DNA from: Nocardia shimofusensis NBRC 100134
GTDB lineage: Bacteria > Actinomycetota > Actinomycetes > Mycobacteriales > Mycobacteriaceae
Assembly (NCBI RefSeq): GCF_001613125.1
Contig: NZ_BDBT01000002.1
Coordinates: 310,001 to 374,000, forward strand
Direction of reading: 5' to 3'
Length of the DNA stretch: 64,000 bases
A program made the position numbers and the translations under genes. Positions 1-51,959 of this stretch are shown here, piece by piece; position 1 is the stretch's first letter; the number at the start of each line of letters is the position of its first letter. The notes under the pieces are model-generated. The model worked only from the letters and a program-made list of their open reading frames with translations. It was not told the origin of the DNA and searched no databases.

Positions 1-1
1 T

Positions 2-256
2 CTCGGTGGCACCGGCAGAACCCACGACTGGTCGATCAGCGCGCGCATCGTGCGCGCGTTGGACGGCTCGGGGTGCTCGGTGATCCTCGCGGGCGGGCTG
101 CATCCCGGCAACGTCGCCGAAGCCATCGCGGCGGTCGCGCCGCACGGCATCGACGTCAACAGCGGAGTCGAATCGCCCACGGGCGACAAGGATGCGCGGG
201 CGTGCGCCGCGTTCGTCGCGGCGGCTCAGCGGATATCGGGACCGCGCGGATCCTGA
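2..256 (+). CDS. trpF: Phosphoribosylanthranilate isomerase-like (TrpF), C-terminal part
   Basis: The gene enters from the left edge in frame 2 and ends at a TGA at 254-256, so only about the last 84 codons are visible. The segment has GGTGRTHDW, then LAGGLHPGNV, then GIDVNSGVES followed by G-KD. In the TrpF (beta-alpha)8 barrel these are the loop with the catalytic aspartate region and the phosphate-binding C-terminal strands. TrpF isomerises phosphoribosylanthranilate in tryptophan synthesis. Many actinobacteria use the dual-function PriA instead, so this could be a true TrpF or a specialised paralogue. The N-terminus, with the catalytic cysteine, lies outside the window. The gene converges with the MerR gene, with only 7 nt between the two stops. 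Confidence 0.75.
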   Translation, partial: LGGTGRTHDWSISARIVRALDGSGCSVILAGGLHPGNVAEAIAAVAPHGIDVNSGVESPTGDKDARACAAFVAAAQRISGPRGS

Positions 257-257
257 G

Positions 258-280
258 CCGCCGCTATCGCCAGGCGGCGG
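258..280. terminator. Hairpin between convergent trpF and merR
   Basis: CCGCCG (258-263) can pair with CGGCGG (275-280) around an 11-nt loop. It starts directly after the trpF stop and overlaps the last codons of the convergent MerR gene. No U-run follows, so its role as a terminator is only suggested by position. Confidence 0.3.
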
Positions 281-1079
281 TGTCGGGGTCGACGCCGTGG
301 GTGCGTGCGCAGGCGTCGATGCTTCGGCGCAACCAGGTGGCGAGGCCGGGACGGATGTCGTCGTAGTGGGCGGCGAATGCGGGATCGGTCTCGTACTTGC
401 GACCGAGACAGACCTGCATCTGCCTGGTCAGGGTGAAGTACGCAGCAGCGAACACCTCGCGGTGCCGCTCGACGAGCTGGTTCGCTTCCGGGCTGCCGGG
501 CGCTACCCCGACGTCCATCGCGTCGGCGAAGGCGCGGTCGAGGTCGGCGACGGTGTCGGCGACGGCCCGCCATTCGTCCGCACCGCGTGCGGCCGCGCGT
601 TCGGCGTACTGCTGCCATTGTGGCGTGTCGCCGTAGTGCTGACGAGCTTGGGCGGCCCAGTCCGGGTCCCATCGGGGGCCGAAGATCGCGGCCTGCTGCT
701 CGACGGTCAGCAGCAGGCCGCGCTCATGGGCGTCGATCATGCGGTCCAGGCCCGTGGCGAGTCGCCGGAGGCGGTCGATCCGTTCGGCGACCTGGGTTCG
801 CTGCGCGCGCAATGCGGCGGGCACGTCTGCGGTCGAGTCGTCCAGGATGGCTCCGATCCTGTCCAAGCCGAGGCCGATCTCCCGGTAGACGACAATGCGG
901 TGCAGCCGTTCCAGATCGCCTGCGGTGTAGAGCCGGTAGCCGGCCCGCGTGCGCAGTGACGGCCGGGCCAGACCGATCTCGTCCCAGTGATGCAGTGCCC
1001 GGACGGTCACGCCCAGCCGTGTCGAGACCTGACCGACGGTCAGGCCATCGGCGTCAGCGGTCTCGGGCACGTTGTCCAT
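264..1079 (-). CDS. MerR-family regulator with TipAS-type C-terminal domain
   Basis: This 271-aa protein has a MerR-type winged HTH at about residues 12-80 (LTVGQVSTRLGVTVRALHHW, then RAGYRLYTAGDLERL). A dimerisation helix follows at about 85-125, and then a domain from about residue 130 rich in aromatic and acidic residues (RWDPDWAAQARQHYGDTPQW, YFTLTRQMQVCLG). The last resembles TipAS, which binds thiopeptides and other hydrophobic compounds in TipAL-like regulators. It is therefore probably a ligand-responsive activator. The ATG at 1077-1079 lies inside the end of the upstream VOC gene (26-nt overlap), so the pair is probably translationally coupled and shares the dyad promoter at 1607-1637, which has MerR-promoter geometry. 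The real ligand is unknown. Confidence 0.85.
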   Translation of the reverse strand: MDNVPETADADGLTVGQVSTRLGVTVRALHHWDEIGLARPSLRTRAGYRLYTAGDLERLHRIVVYREIGLGLDRIGAILDDSTADVPAALRAQRTQVAERIDRLRRLATGLDRMIDAHERGLLLTVEQQAAIFGPRWDPDWAAQARQHYGDTPQWQQYAERAAARGADEWRAVADTVADLDRAFADAMDVGVAPGSPEANQLVERHREVFAAAYFTLTRQMQVCLGRKYETDPAFAAHYDDIRPGLATWLRRSIDACARTHGVDPDTAAWR

Positions 1080-1599
1080 TGTCGCCGGGACCGGCGTCCG
1101 GTGCGGTGATCCCGATGGCCGCGAGGTTGCGCGCCTCCTGGCTGTCCGGATCGAAGGGCTTCGCGGCGGTCAGGACGATCCGCGCGTTCTCGGGGGTGAT
1201 CACCTCGACATCGCGGGTGTTCCACGGCGTGTCTCGCGGGCCGTCGACCGAGTCCGGGCGCAACGTCCGGCAGGCCCCGGCGAGGGCATCGACCTCGCCG
1301 AGCACGCAGGCGAAAGAGACGCTCATCGCCGGTGGGTGCGCGGGGACGTGCGCTTCCGAGACGAGCAGGACGTCCTGGAACGCCCACCGGCGCAGGTGCA
1401 CGAGCGTGCCGGGGATGCCGAACAGTTCGAAGAACCCGAGTCCGCGAACCCAGAAGTCCACCGACGCGGGCAGATCGGTGGTGGGGATCGTCACGAAGGC
1501 GGGCATTCCGTAGATGCCCCGAAAGGGCTCCGGCGCCACCGCGTCCGGACCGGGAGTGGGGACGGGACTGATCTCGAAGGCGTTGTAGTAGTCGCTCAC
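1054..1599 (-). CDS. VOC-superfamily protein (glyoxalase/bleomycin-resistance fold)
   Basis: About 181 aa. The core GIYGMPAFVTIPTTDLPAS, FWVRGLGFFELF and FQDVLLVSE has the paired beta-alpha-beta-beta-beta pattern of vicinal-oxygen-chelate proteins. These act as isomerases, dioxygenases or antibiotic-binding proteins, and the substrate cannot be read from sequence. GTG at 1597-1599 (VSDYYNAF) was chosen over GTG at 1606-1608. For the upstream GTG the GGAGGG (1608-1613) would sit on the start itself, while for the chosen one it is 8 nt away. The chosen GTG also falls where a transcript from the proposed promoter would begin, so it may be leaderless. The gene overlaps the downstream MerR gene by 26 nt, which suggests a drug- or metabolite-response pair. 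Confidence 0.8.
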   Translation of the reverse strand: MSDYYNAFEISPVPTPGPDAVAPEPFRGIYGMPAFVTIPTTDLPASVDFWVRGLGFFELFGIPGTLVHLRRWAFQDVLLVSEAHVPAHPPAMSVSFACVLGEVDALAGACRTLRPDSVDGPRDTPWNTRDVEVITPENARIVLTAAKPFDPDSQEARNLAAIGITAPDAGPGDNGQRARDR

Positions 1600-1606
1600 G
1601 CACGCC

Positions 1607-1637
1607 ACCCTCCGGCCTCACGCAGCGTGAGGGTCAA
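1607..1637 (-). promoter_or_regulatory. MerR-type promoter with dyad operator
   Basis: Reading leftward there is a -35-like TTGACC (1632-1637), a 19-nt spacer and a -10-like GAGGGT (1607-1612). The -35/spacer region holds the near-perfect inverted repeat CCTCACG-CTG-CGTGAGG (1616-1632). A 19-nt spacer with a dyad inside is the hallmark of promoters activated by MerR-family proteins, and the arm sequence resembles known actinobacterial TipAL-like sites. The predicted start point falls at about 1600, next to the chosen GTG of the VOC gene. The -10 is weak, as expected for an activator-dependent promoter. Confidence 0.6.
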
Positions 1638-2176
1638 GCTTTTTCCGAGAAGACCTCGTCGAGAGTGGAGGCGGTGAGCAGGCGCTGAGACCAGGTCAGC
1701 AAGTGCGCGACATCGGCGCTGCGGATGCGATCACGGATGTGGGCCGGGATCGGACCGAACTTCGTCGACAACTGTCCCAGCAAGACTTCGACGTGTCCTT
1801 CGGTACGCGCTTCAGTGCGGCCTTCGGCGCGACCTTCGGCGCGGAGTCGTTCGGCGGTTGTCATGATGACCTCCTTCGCTCGGGGACCGAGCTTATCGAT
1901 CACGGGGCCCAGATCGTCTTCGCTGGTCTCGCCCACAAGGAAAATGTACGTCACCAGGGATTGCAGGTCATCCAGGCCACCCGGGGCGGCCGGATCTTGC
2001 AGGTCCCCCAGCCACGAAGTCAGGTCCTCGCCCAGGGTGCGGTTGCCTGCGGCGATCTCGTGCAACACCAGCGTCAGCCGGGCCGCTGGGGTGAGGGGGC
2101 GGGATCGCAGGGTGGGCAGATCGACGGTGGTCAGGTCGTCCAGGATCAAGCGCAGGTGCGGCAGGTGCTCGGCAAA
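1634..2176 (-). pseudogene. Rpn-family/PD-(D/E)XK transposase-like gene, N-terminally truncated
   Basis: The visible reading frame encodes about 175 residues matching the C-terminal half of Rpn (YhgA-like) recombination-promoting nucleases. It includes repeated RAEGRAEGRTEARTEG, then LLGQLSTKFGPIPAHIRDRI and the end motif LLTASTLDEVF. An in-frame TAG (2177-2179) sits just upstream of FAEHLPHLRLILDDL, and no plausible continuation of the nuclease half (with the PD-(D/E)XK residues) is seen before mbtH. This is most likely the remnant of a mobile-element-associated gene at the edge of the NRPS cluster. A shortened protein starting at an internal codon near 2149 cannot be excluded. Confidence 0.65.
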
Positions 2177-2228
2177 CTACCCGCACCCTCCGACACGGAA
2201 GTCGAAGGGGCGCACGGCGGTATCGGAA

Positions 2229-2240
2229 ACCCGGCCGGGT
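2229..2240 (-). terminator. GC palindrome downstream of the NRPS operon
   Basis: The 98-nt gap between the mbtH stop and the Rpn remnant contains the palindrome ACCCGGCCGGGT. On the transcribed strand it is followed by TT. It is the only candidate for a 3' end of the NRPS operon that I can see, and it is weak. Confidence 0.2.
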
Positions 2241-2274
2241 CGACCGGGGTGCGGGCCGGGAGGCCGCGGCGCGG

Positions 2275-2487
2275 TCATTCCCCCTGGGTGGCGGCGATGA
2301 GGGACAGGGGACGCATGTCGAGCCAATGGGTTTCGACGTAGTCGAGGCAGGCTTCGCGGGAGGCCGCGCCGTGGGCGATCTGCCAGCCGGTGGGGACGGC
2401 GGCGAAGATCGGCCACAGGGAGTGCTGGCCCTCGTCGTTGACCAGGACGTAGAACTCGGCGGTGTCGTCGTCGAACGGGTTGCTCAT
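2275..2487 (-). CDS. mbtH: MbtH-like protein
   Basis: This 70-aa protein is the usual length for the family. It shows the signature NDEGQHSLWP (residues 17-26), the conserved W of the PTGW motif, and a C-terminal DYVETHWLDMRPLSL. MbtH-like proteins bind adenylation domains and are needed for the solubility or activity of many actinobacterial NRPSs. The ATG at 2485-2487 is preceded by GAAAGGA at a good distance. The frame stays open upstream into the antisense-free end of the NRPS gene, but that stretch has no family similarity. The gene is last in the operon, 23 nt after the NRPS-B stop, so it is probably co-transcribed and serves the 13 adenylation domains encoded upstream. Confidence 0.95.
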   Translation of the reverse strand: MSNPFDDDTAEFYVLVNDEGQHSLWPIFAAVPTGWQIAHGAASREACLDYVETHWLDMRPLSLIAATQGE

Positions 2488-2510
2488 GGGGATTCCTTTC
2501 GGGAAACGGC

Positions 2511-46789
<44,279 letters not shown>

Positions 46790-47283
46790 CAGAGCCTCCT
46801 TGACCGGTGAAAGAACCACTGCCCGTGGCGATTTCGGGCAGCACCGATCAGCCCGGCTACCGGTCGTCACGACCGGACGCGGGCGGGCAGGCGTGCCCCC
46901 ACGGGCGTTTTTCGGGGAGAGCGCGGTCGGTGACGATGTCACCCGCGCGGGATCCGACAGATTGCGTTGAACGAGACGGCGGACTCGGGGTCCGCCAACC
47001 GTGGCGGAGCAGCTCCGCGCCGGGTGTGCCTAGCTTGTGATCGTTCCTCCAACTTTCGCCGCTCGGGGTTCTCGATCGAGACCCGGCCGTGTTCTCTGCG
47101 TCACACGATCGTTGCGTGCACTGCGAACATTAGGCGGTGAGTGAATAAAAAGTAACAGGTTCCACTGAAATATTTTGATCAGATGTCCAGATTGTCTTAC
47201 AGGGTAGAAAGCCCTGGACAGCGGCTATCGCGCAGAGCCTAGGGCGTCCACGTAGTGAGCTATCACACTGTCAGATGTGCAGA
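46790..47283. promoter_or_regulatory. Leader/promoter region of the NRPS operon
   Basis: This 494-nt stretch without a gene lies between the regulator gene and the NRPS-A start, both read leftward. It contains the NRPS-A ribosome binding site (AGGAGG, 46795-46800). An unusually AT-rich block runs from about 47120 to 47220, with TAAAAAGTAAC and AATATTTTGATC. There is also an inverted repeat TGTCCAG (47184-47190) / CTGGACA (47214-47220). The NRPS promoter must lie here unless the operon is read through from upstream. I could not pick a convincing -35/-10 pair. Confidence 0.5.
47184..47220. repeat. Inverted repeat upstream of NRPS-A
   Basis: The arms TGTCCAG and CTGGACA are separated by 23 nt that include a smaller AGGG/CCCT dyad. 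It lies in the AT-rich block upstream of the NRPS operon and just downstream of the regulator gene, so it could be an operator for that regulator or a terminator hairpin for its transcript. Confidence 0.4.
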
Positions 47284-48648
47284 CTATGAGCCGAAACGTT
47301 GCATCCGCGTTGCATCCGCGCCCAACCTGCGGTCGAGCACCCGGATCTTGGCCTCGATCTGCGCATACAGCGGCGAATCACGATCGACCGAGGCGCGATA
47401 GACCGCCCAGGCGGCGGCATCGTCACGCCCCTCTGCACCGGAGGTCCACCGGCGCAAGACCCCACTGTCACGGGAGGCGAGCACCGCGGTGCGCAGACGC
47501 ACTCGGAGCTCGTCGCGGATGTCGACGATGCCGGGTGCGGTGGAGCGCGGCAGCACCGGGCCGGCGTAGAGCCGTAATGCGGATTCCACATCACCGGAGT
47601 CCAGTGCGGCCCGCAGCGCGTCCACATCGGTTGCGACCGGAACCCGCAGACGGTAGGGGCGCGAGCCGAACACCGTCGGGCCGACCACCGAACGCAAGCG
47701 CGACACCGCCGCGCGGATGGTGCCGTTGTCCAGATCGGTGTCGTCGAGCAGCAGGGCGAGATGGTCGGCGCCGAGCCCTTCGGGATGCTCGGCGAGCAGT
47801 AGCAGTATTTCGGCGTGCCGTTGTGACAGCGGCACCCGATCTCCCGCGATGGTCAGCTGCGGCTGCCCTTGCCCGAGTACCTCGAGCCCGAGCGAGCGCG
47901 CCTCGGCGGGCCGGGAGGCCGCCTGCCCTCCGCCCGCGTCGGCACGGCCCGAGCGCATCGCGGTCAGCACCAGTTCCATCTCCGCCGCCGTGGCCGTCGC
48001 CTTGACCAGCGCCAATATCTCGGGCCGGGCGACCCGCACGCCACCGGCGACCATCAGCACACCGACGAGCCTGCCGTCCGGGTCGTGCACGGGCGCGGCG
48101 GCGCAGGTGATCTGGTGCATCCGGTGCAGGAAGTGTTCGGGGCCGTGAATCCAGGCCGCCCGTCCGGTGCGCACCACCAGACCGGCGGCATTGGTGCCGA
48201 TGCGGCGTTCACTCAGGTCGTCGCCCGCCCGCAGCCCGACCTCGGCGGCGGCGGCCACCCGATCAGGGTTGCCGTACACCGAGAGCACCCGGCCGAACTG
48301 GTCGGCGAGCGCGACGACGAGGCCGGCACGGGCGGCGTCCTGGACGAGCAGTTTGTCGATCAGCGGCATCAGCGGGGCCAGCGCGTGGGCGTCGCGATAG
48401 CGCTGCAGGTCGGCGCCGCGCAGGCCGCGCTCGCTGAGCACATCCATCGGATCGACGCCGCTACGCAGGCTGCGCAGCCAGGAATCCAGCACGAGAGGGC
48501 GCAGCAGACCCGCCAGCTGCGAGAGCTGTTCACCGCCCGCACTGAGGTATCCGTGAGCTTGTGCGGCATAGGCTTCCAGCGCGCCGAGCTGCGTGCCTGG
48601 CTCGACGCGGTGCCGTGGGGGCCGCCCACCTGCGAGATTGCTGACCAT
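47284..48648 (-). CDS. GAF-domain transcriptional regulator with winged-helix C-terminus
   Basis: A protein of about 454 aa. The N-terminal part has the AcoR-like pattern VLDSWLRSLRSGVDPMDV. A GAF-type sensory domain follows (LSERRIGTNAAG, WIHGPEHFLHRMHQITCAAAPVHDPDGRLVG is split here by the sensor core). The C-terminal third has PLSQRHAEILLLLAEHP and GTIRAAVSRLRSVVG, like an OmpR/SARP-type winged helix, then a short BTAD-like tail. It lacks the sigma-54 AAA+ module of true AcoR. ATG at 48646-48648 was preferred; an in-frame TTG at 48669 is the alternative. The gene lies between mftG and the NRPS operon on the same strand. It could control either: GAF/AcoR-like proteins often govern alcohol or aldehyde metabolism, and SARP-like ones govern secondary metabolism. 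Confidence 0.8.
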   Translation of the reverse strand: MVSNLAGGRPPRHRVEPGTQLGALEAYAAQAHGYLSAGGEQLSQLAGLLRPLVLDSWLRSLRSGVDPMDVLSERGLRGADLQRYRDAHALAPLMPLIDKLLVQDAARAGLVVALADQFGRVLSVYGNPDRVAAAAEVGLRAGDDLSERRIGTNAAGLVVRTGRAAWIHGPEHFLHRMHQITCAAAPVHDPDGRLVGVLMVAGGVRVARPEILALVKATATAAEMELVLTAMRSGRADAGGGQAASRPAEARSLGLEVLGQGQPQLTIAGDRVPLSQRHAEILLLLAEHPEGLGADHLALLLDDTDLDNGTIRAAVSRLRSVVGPTVFGSRPYRLRVPVATDVDALRAALDSGDVESALRLYAGPVLPRSTAPGIVDIRDELRVRLRTAVLASRDSGVLRRWTSGAEGRDDAAAWAVYRASVDRDSPLYAQIEAKIRVLDRRLGADATRMQRFGS

Positions 48649-48794
48649 TTGCCTTTCTTTCCGCTCCAAACCTTACCGGCGCGCCATACCCTGCGCGGGA
48701 AGGATCTACGGTTTGTCCGACAGGTCACACCACAGCGACTCCTCAGCGAATTGTGACTCACTTGTCTTTCTGATTGATCGCCCGGGGCGAACAC

Positions 48795-50303
48795 TCACCT
48801 CGGCAGATCGGCCGCGCGCTCGGCGATCATCACCGCACTGGCCTGCGGACCACGGCTCAGCGGCACCGGTGGCACCGACATATCCACCACCGACAGCCCC
48901 CGCACACCGTGGACTCGCAGGCCGTGGTCGACCACGGCGCGCTCGTCGTGCGCGGCGCCCATCCGGCAGGTGCCCGAAAGGTGCTGCGAGGTACCGAGCC
49001 GTTCGCGCAGCCACACCACGGCCCGCGGATGCGTCGCGGGCGGAACCCTCGTGAGGAGCCTCGCGCCGGGAATCCGCGACAGCAATTCTTCCGCCAGCGC
49101 CGCGGCTTCCAGCAACCGCGTCCGATCGGCCGCCTCGGACAGATAACGGTGCGCGATCACCGGCCGCGCCGCCGGGTCGCCGGAGGACAGACGCAGCACG
49201 CCCCAGGAGTGCGGCCGCATGAGCGCGACCCCCAGACGGCGTATGCCCGGGGTGAATTCGACGGTGTAGGGACGTAATTCGATGTCGTCCAGATCGACGA
49301 CGTACTCGAGCGGGACCGTGGCGGGCGGCTTTTCGCCCGGCTCCGCGCCGACCCGGTACTCCAGGCCGATCTCCGGGTGGTCGGTGAACCACTGCCCCAC
49401 CGGGGCCGGATGCACCAGCGGTATGCCGGTCCCGGCCGGCAGCGAGGCCGGGCCGATCCCCGAACGCAGCAGCAGCGCAGCGGTTTCCACCGCACCCGCG
49501 CACAGCACGATGTGGTCGGCCCACGCCGTCTCGGTCACATCGTCGCGCCGGTACTCGACCCCGACGGCCCTGCCGTGGCGGACGAGCACCCGCGATACCG
49601 TCGCCCCGCCGTCCACCCGCAGATTCGGCCGATGGGCGGCGGGCAGCAGATAGGCCGTGGCAGTGCCGATCCGCAGGCCACGATCGACATTGCAGGGCAC
49701 CCGCGCCACTCCGGTCTGCGGCCCATCGCCCGGTACGGCATTGAGGTCCTCGCGTTCGGGCAGGCCGAGGCTGTGTGCGGCGGCGGCGACCGCGCGACTG
49801 ATCGGCGCCGGGTGCGCGCTGCGGATCACCGGGATCGGACCGGTCCGGCCGTGGCCGGGGCGGTCGCCGAAGTCCTTGTCGCATTCACTGCGGCGGTAGG
49901 CGTCGAGGACGGTGCCGAAATCCCAGCCGGGTCCGCCCGCGATGTCGTCCCACGCCGCGAAGTCCGCGGCCCGCGCCCGCCCGAAGTAGCTGCCGTTCAC
50001 CGCACTCGAACCGCCGAGCACGCGCCCGCGCACCAGTTCGCCCAGCACCGGGTCGTATGCGTCGTGCGCGCCTTCGGCCGAGTCGCTGTCGGCCGAAAGG
50101 ATCGTCGGGTAGCGCCAGAGCCAGGCAGCGTTCGGGTCCAGCGGCATTCGCGTCGCGTCGCGCAGAGCTTCGGGGAACGCGGCGGGGTCGAGCCGGACCC
50201 GGCCTGCTTCGAGCACCCGGACCGCGTGCGCGGGGTCCTCGCTCAGGCGCGCGGCCAGGACGCAGCCCGCGGTGCCGCCGCCGACGATCAGGGTGTCGGT
50301 CAT
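48795..50303 (-). CDS. mftG: Mycofactocin-associated GMC oxidoreductase MftG
   Basis: This 502-aa glucose-methanol-choline flavoprotein starts with the FAD-binding motif VGGGTAGCVLAARLSE. It carries the GMC block GRVLGGSSAVNG (near residue 100) and ends with the GMC C-terminal region SGTCRMGAAHDERAVVD and VPPVPLSRGPQASAVMIAE. MftG is thought to re-oxidise reduced mycofactocin and pass electrons to respiration. ATG at 50301-50303 was chosen because the protein then begins right at the Rossmann strand (MTDTLIVGGG) with GGGGA upstream. The 34 extra open codons upstream are not conserved-looking. It lies 38 nt after mftF in the same operon. Confidence 0.9.
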   Translation of the reverse strand: MTDTLIVGGGTAGCVLAARLSEDPAHAVRVLEAGRVRLDPAAFPEALRDATRMPLDPNAAWLWRYPTILSADSDSAEGAHDAYDPVLGELVRGRVLGGSSAVNGSYFGRARAADFAAWDDIAGGPGWDFGTVLDAYRRSECDKDFGDRPGHGRTGPIPVIRSAHPAPISRAVAAAAHSLGLPEREDLNAVPGDGPQTGVARVPCNVDRGLRIGTATAYLLPAAHRPNLRVDGGATVSRVLVRHGRAVGVEYRRDDVTETAWADHIVLCAGAVETAALLLRSGIGPASLPAGTGIPLVHPAPVGQWFTDHPEIGLEYRVGAEPGEKPPATVPLEYVVDLDDIELRPYTVEFTPGIRRLGVALMRPHSWGVLRLSSGDPAARPVIAHRYLSEAADRTRLLEAAALAEELLSRIPGARLLTRVPPATHPRAVVWLRERLGTSQHLSGTCRMGAAHDERAVVDHGLRVHGVRGLSVVDMSVPPVPLSRGPQASAVMIAERAADLPR

Positions 50304-50341
50304 CGATGTCCCCGCGGGATGCGCACGGTGTCGGATCCGGT

Positions 50342-51745
50342 TCAGCGGCGGGCCAGGGTCGGACGCACAGCGGCCAGGCTGCGCGCCCGGAAAGCGCCGA
50401 CCCACAGACCGGTTCCGTAGGCGATGTCGTCGAGGCGTTTGTAGGCCACGTAACGCACCGGGTCCAGGCCACCGGGCTCACGATGGGTGAACCAGTCGGC
50501 CAGGCCGTCGGCGACCGCCATGGTCACCGCGATCCGGCGCACGCGCCGCGACAGCAGCATCGCCAGCACAGTGACCGGCCAATAGTGTCGGCACATCGCC
50601 GAGGCCAGCCGCCACAGGCCGGCGAAGAAACCGCGGGCCAGGTACAGCGAGGCGATCCTGGTCGGGTTGTCGAGCCCGGCGAAGACCCGGCGCAGGCGCA
50701 GCAACGCGGCACCGAGGGTGACCAGACCGCCGAGCGCGCCCCAGCGGGTGAGGGTGGCGAACAGCACGGCGGCCAGCACCGTCCAGGACGGCACCGTCAG
50801 CGGGGAGACCATCCGCGGGTCGTGACGTTCGGCGAGCGGCGCGGCGCCGGTGCCGTAGAACAGCTTGCGGCCGAACCAGGCGCGAAAACGGACGCGGTGG
50901 TCGTGAGCGACGTGCGCGGCGGGCTCGTAGCGCAGCCGCCTGCCCGCGCGCTCCAGCCGCCAGCACAGGTCCACATCCTCGGCGACGTGCAGGGATTCGT
51001 CGAAGCCGCCGACCGCGAGCAGCGCCTGCCTGCGCACCAGCAGCGCCGCGCTGGGCACATAGGAGATCCGCCCGCCCGAATGCACCGCCGCCTCGCGCCT
51101 GCCCAGATCCAGCGAGGACCGGGTGTGCTCGTAACGGGCCAGCGCGTTGGATTCCGGGTCGAGGGCGGTGACCCGCGGGGCCACCAGCGCGACCTCGGGA
51201 TCGCTGAAATGCCCGAGCACGACCTCCAGCCAGCCGCTGCGCGGGACCACGTCCGAATCCAGGAACGCGACGAATTCGGTTGTCGCCGCCCGCAGGCCGG
51301 CATTGCGCGCGGCCGCCGGACCCTTGGCGCGGTCGTGGCGCAGCACCGTCACCCGGCAGCGCGGGCCGCGTTCGCTCGGCACCTGTACCGGTTGATCGGA
51401 GCCGTCGTCGACGACGATGACGTGGTGGCCGCGCAGCACCGCCAGCATGCGGGCCAGGCCCTCGGCGTTGTTGCGCAGCGGGACGACGATGGTGACGTCC
51501 TCGGTGGAGGGCAGCAGACGTGGGCGCGGATTGGCGACCCCGGAATCGAGGAGCCTGCGGGCGACGACGGCGGATTTGGGCCCGGACACCTCCAGGTACC
51601 CGTCGCCGATCATCTCGGCGGCCTCCGGCGCGAGCCGCAGCACGCGGGCGGGTGTTCCACCGACGAGGACGCGCCCCCCGGAGTATGCGCGTACCCGTGG
51701 ATCGATCCGTACCCCGAAGCCGTCCGGCAATCGATCGTGGCGCAT
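50342..51745 (-). CDS. mftF: Mycofactocin glycosyltransferase MftF
   Basis: About 467 aa. A family-2 glycosyltransferase domain spans roughly residues 80-300, with [10 protein letters not shown], the nucleotide-binding VVDDGSD, the metal-binding FLDSDV (DxD-like) and the acceptor-side [14 protein letters not shown]. Hydrophobic segments follow ([25 protein letters not shown]), so it is probably membrane-associated. MftF adds the oligoglucose chain to mycofactocin. The start is uncertain: ATG codons at 51763, 51754 and 51745 are all in frame, and the last gives the usual MftF-like opening ([15 protein letters not shown]). The 196-214 nt before it, where mftD and mftE stand in mycobacteria, holds no recognisable gene. 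Confidence 0.9.
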   Translation of the reverse strand: MRHDRLPDGFGVRIDPRVRAYSGGRVLVGGTPARVLRLAPEAAEMIGDGYLEVSGPKSAVVARRLLDSGVANPRPRLLPSTEDVTIVVPLRNNAEGLARMLAVLRGHHVIVVDDGSDQPVQVPSERGPRCRVTVLRHDRAKGPAAARNAGLRAATTEFVAFLDSDVVPRSGWLEVVLGHFSDPEVALVAPRVTALDPESNALARYEHTRSSLDLGRREAAVHSGGRISYVPSAALLVRRQALLAVGGFDESLHVAEDVDLCWRLERAGRRLRYEPAAHVAHDHRVRFRAWFGRKLFYGTGAAPLAERHDPRMVSPLTVPSWTVLAAVLFATLTRWGALGGLVTLGAALLRLRRVFAGLDNPTRIASLYLARGFFAGLWRLASAMCRHYWPVTVLAMLLSRRVRRIAVTMAVADGLADWFTHREPGGLDPVRYVAYKRLDDIAYGTGLWVGAFRARSLAAVRPTLARR

Positions 51746-51959
51746 CCCTCGCATGCTAGGCAATCACGCGCGTTCGAGCATCATCGGTGCGCGAAATCGC
51801 TGCGAAACGCCCCGAATCGCCAGTGCACGCGCGGCGATCCGGAGCGACGGCGTGTCGCGGTCGACAGCCGGACCGGCGAGGGTGCCTCCCGCTGCGACCG
51901 CCGGGGCCGCAACAGGAGGGCAACCGGTGGGGACTCGGCCCCTCACACCACCCGGCCGA

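Noticed and set aside
46790..46942. 51-codon N-terminal extension of NRPS-A
   Set aside because: No domain similarity, and the GTG at 46789 has AGGAGG at 5 nt.
46790..47283. Specific -35/-10 promoter for the NRPS operon
   Set aside because: Several AT-rich hexamers fit loosely, but none had both boxes at proper spacing, so no promoter is claimed.
51764..51959. Possible remnant of mftD or mftE between mftBC and mftF
   Set aside because: The 60-codon frame there shows no similarity to the FMN-dependent dehydrogenase or the creatininase-type peptidase.
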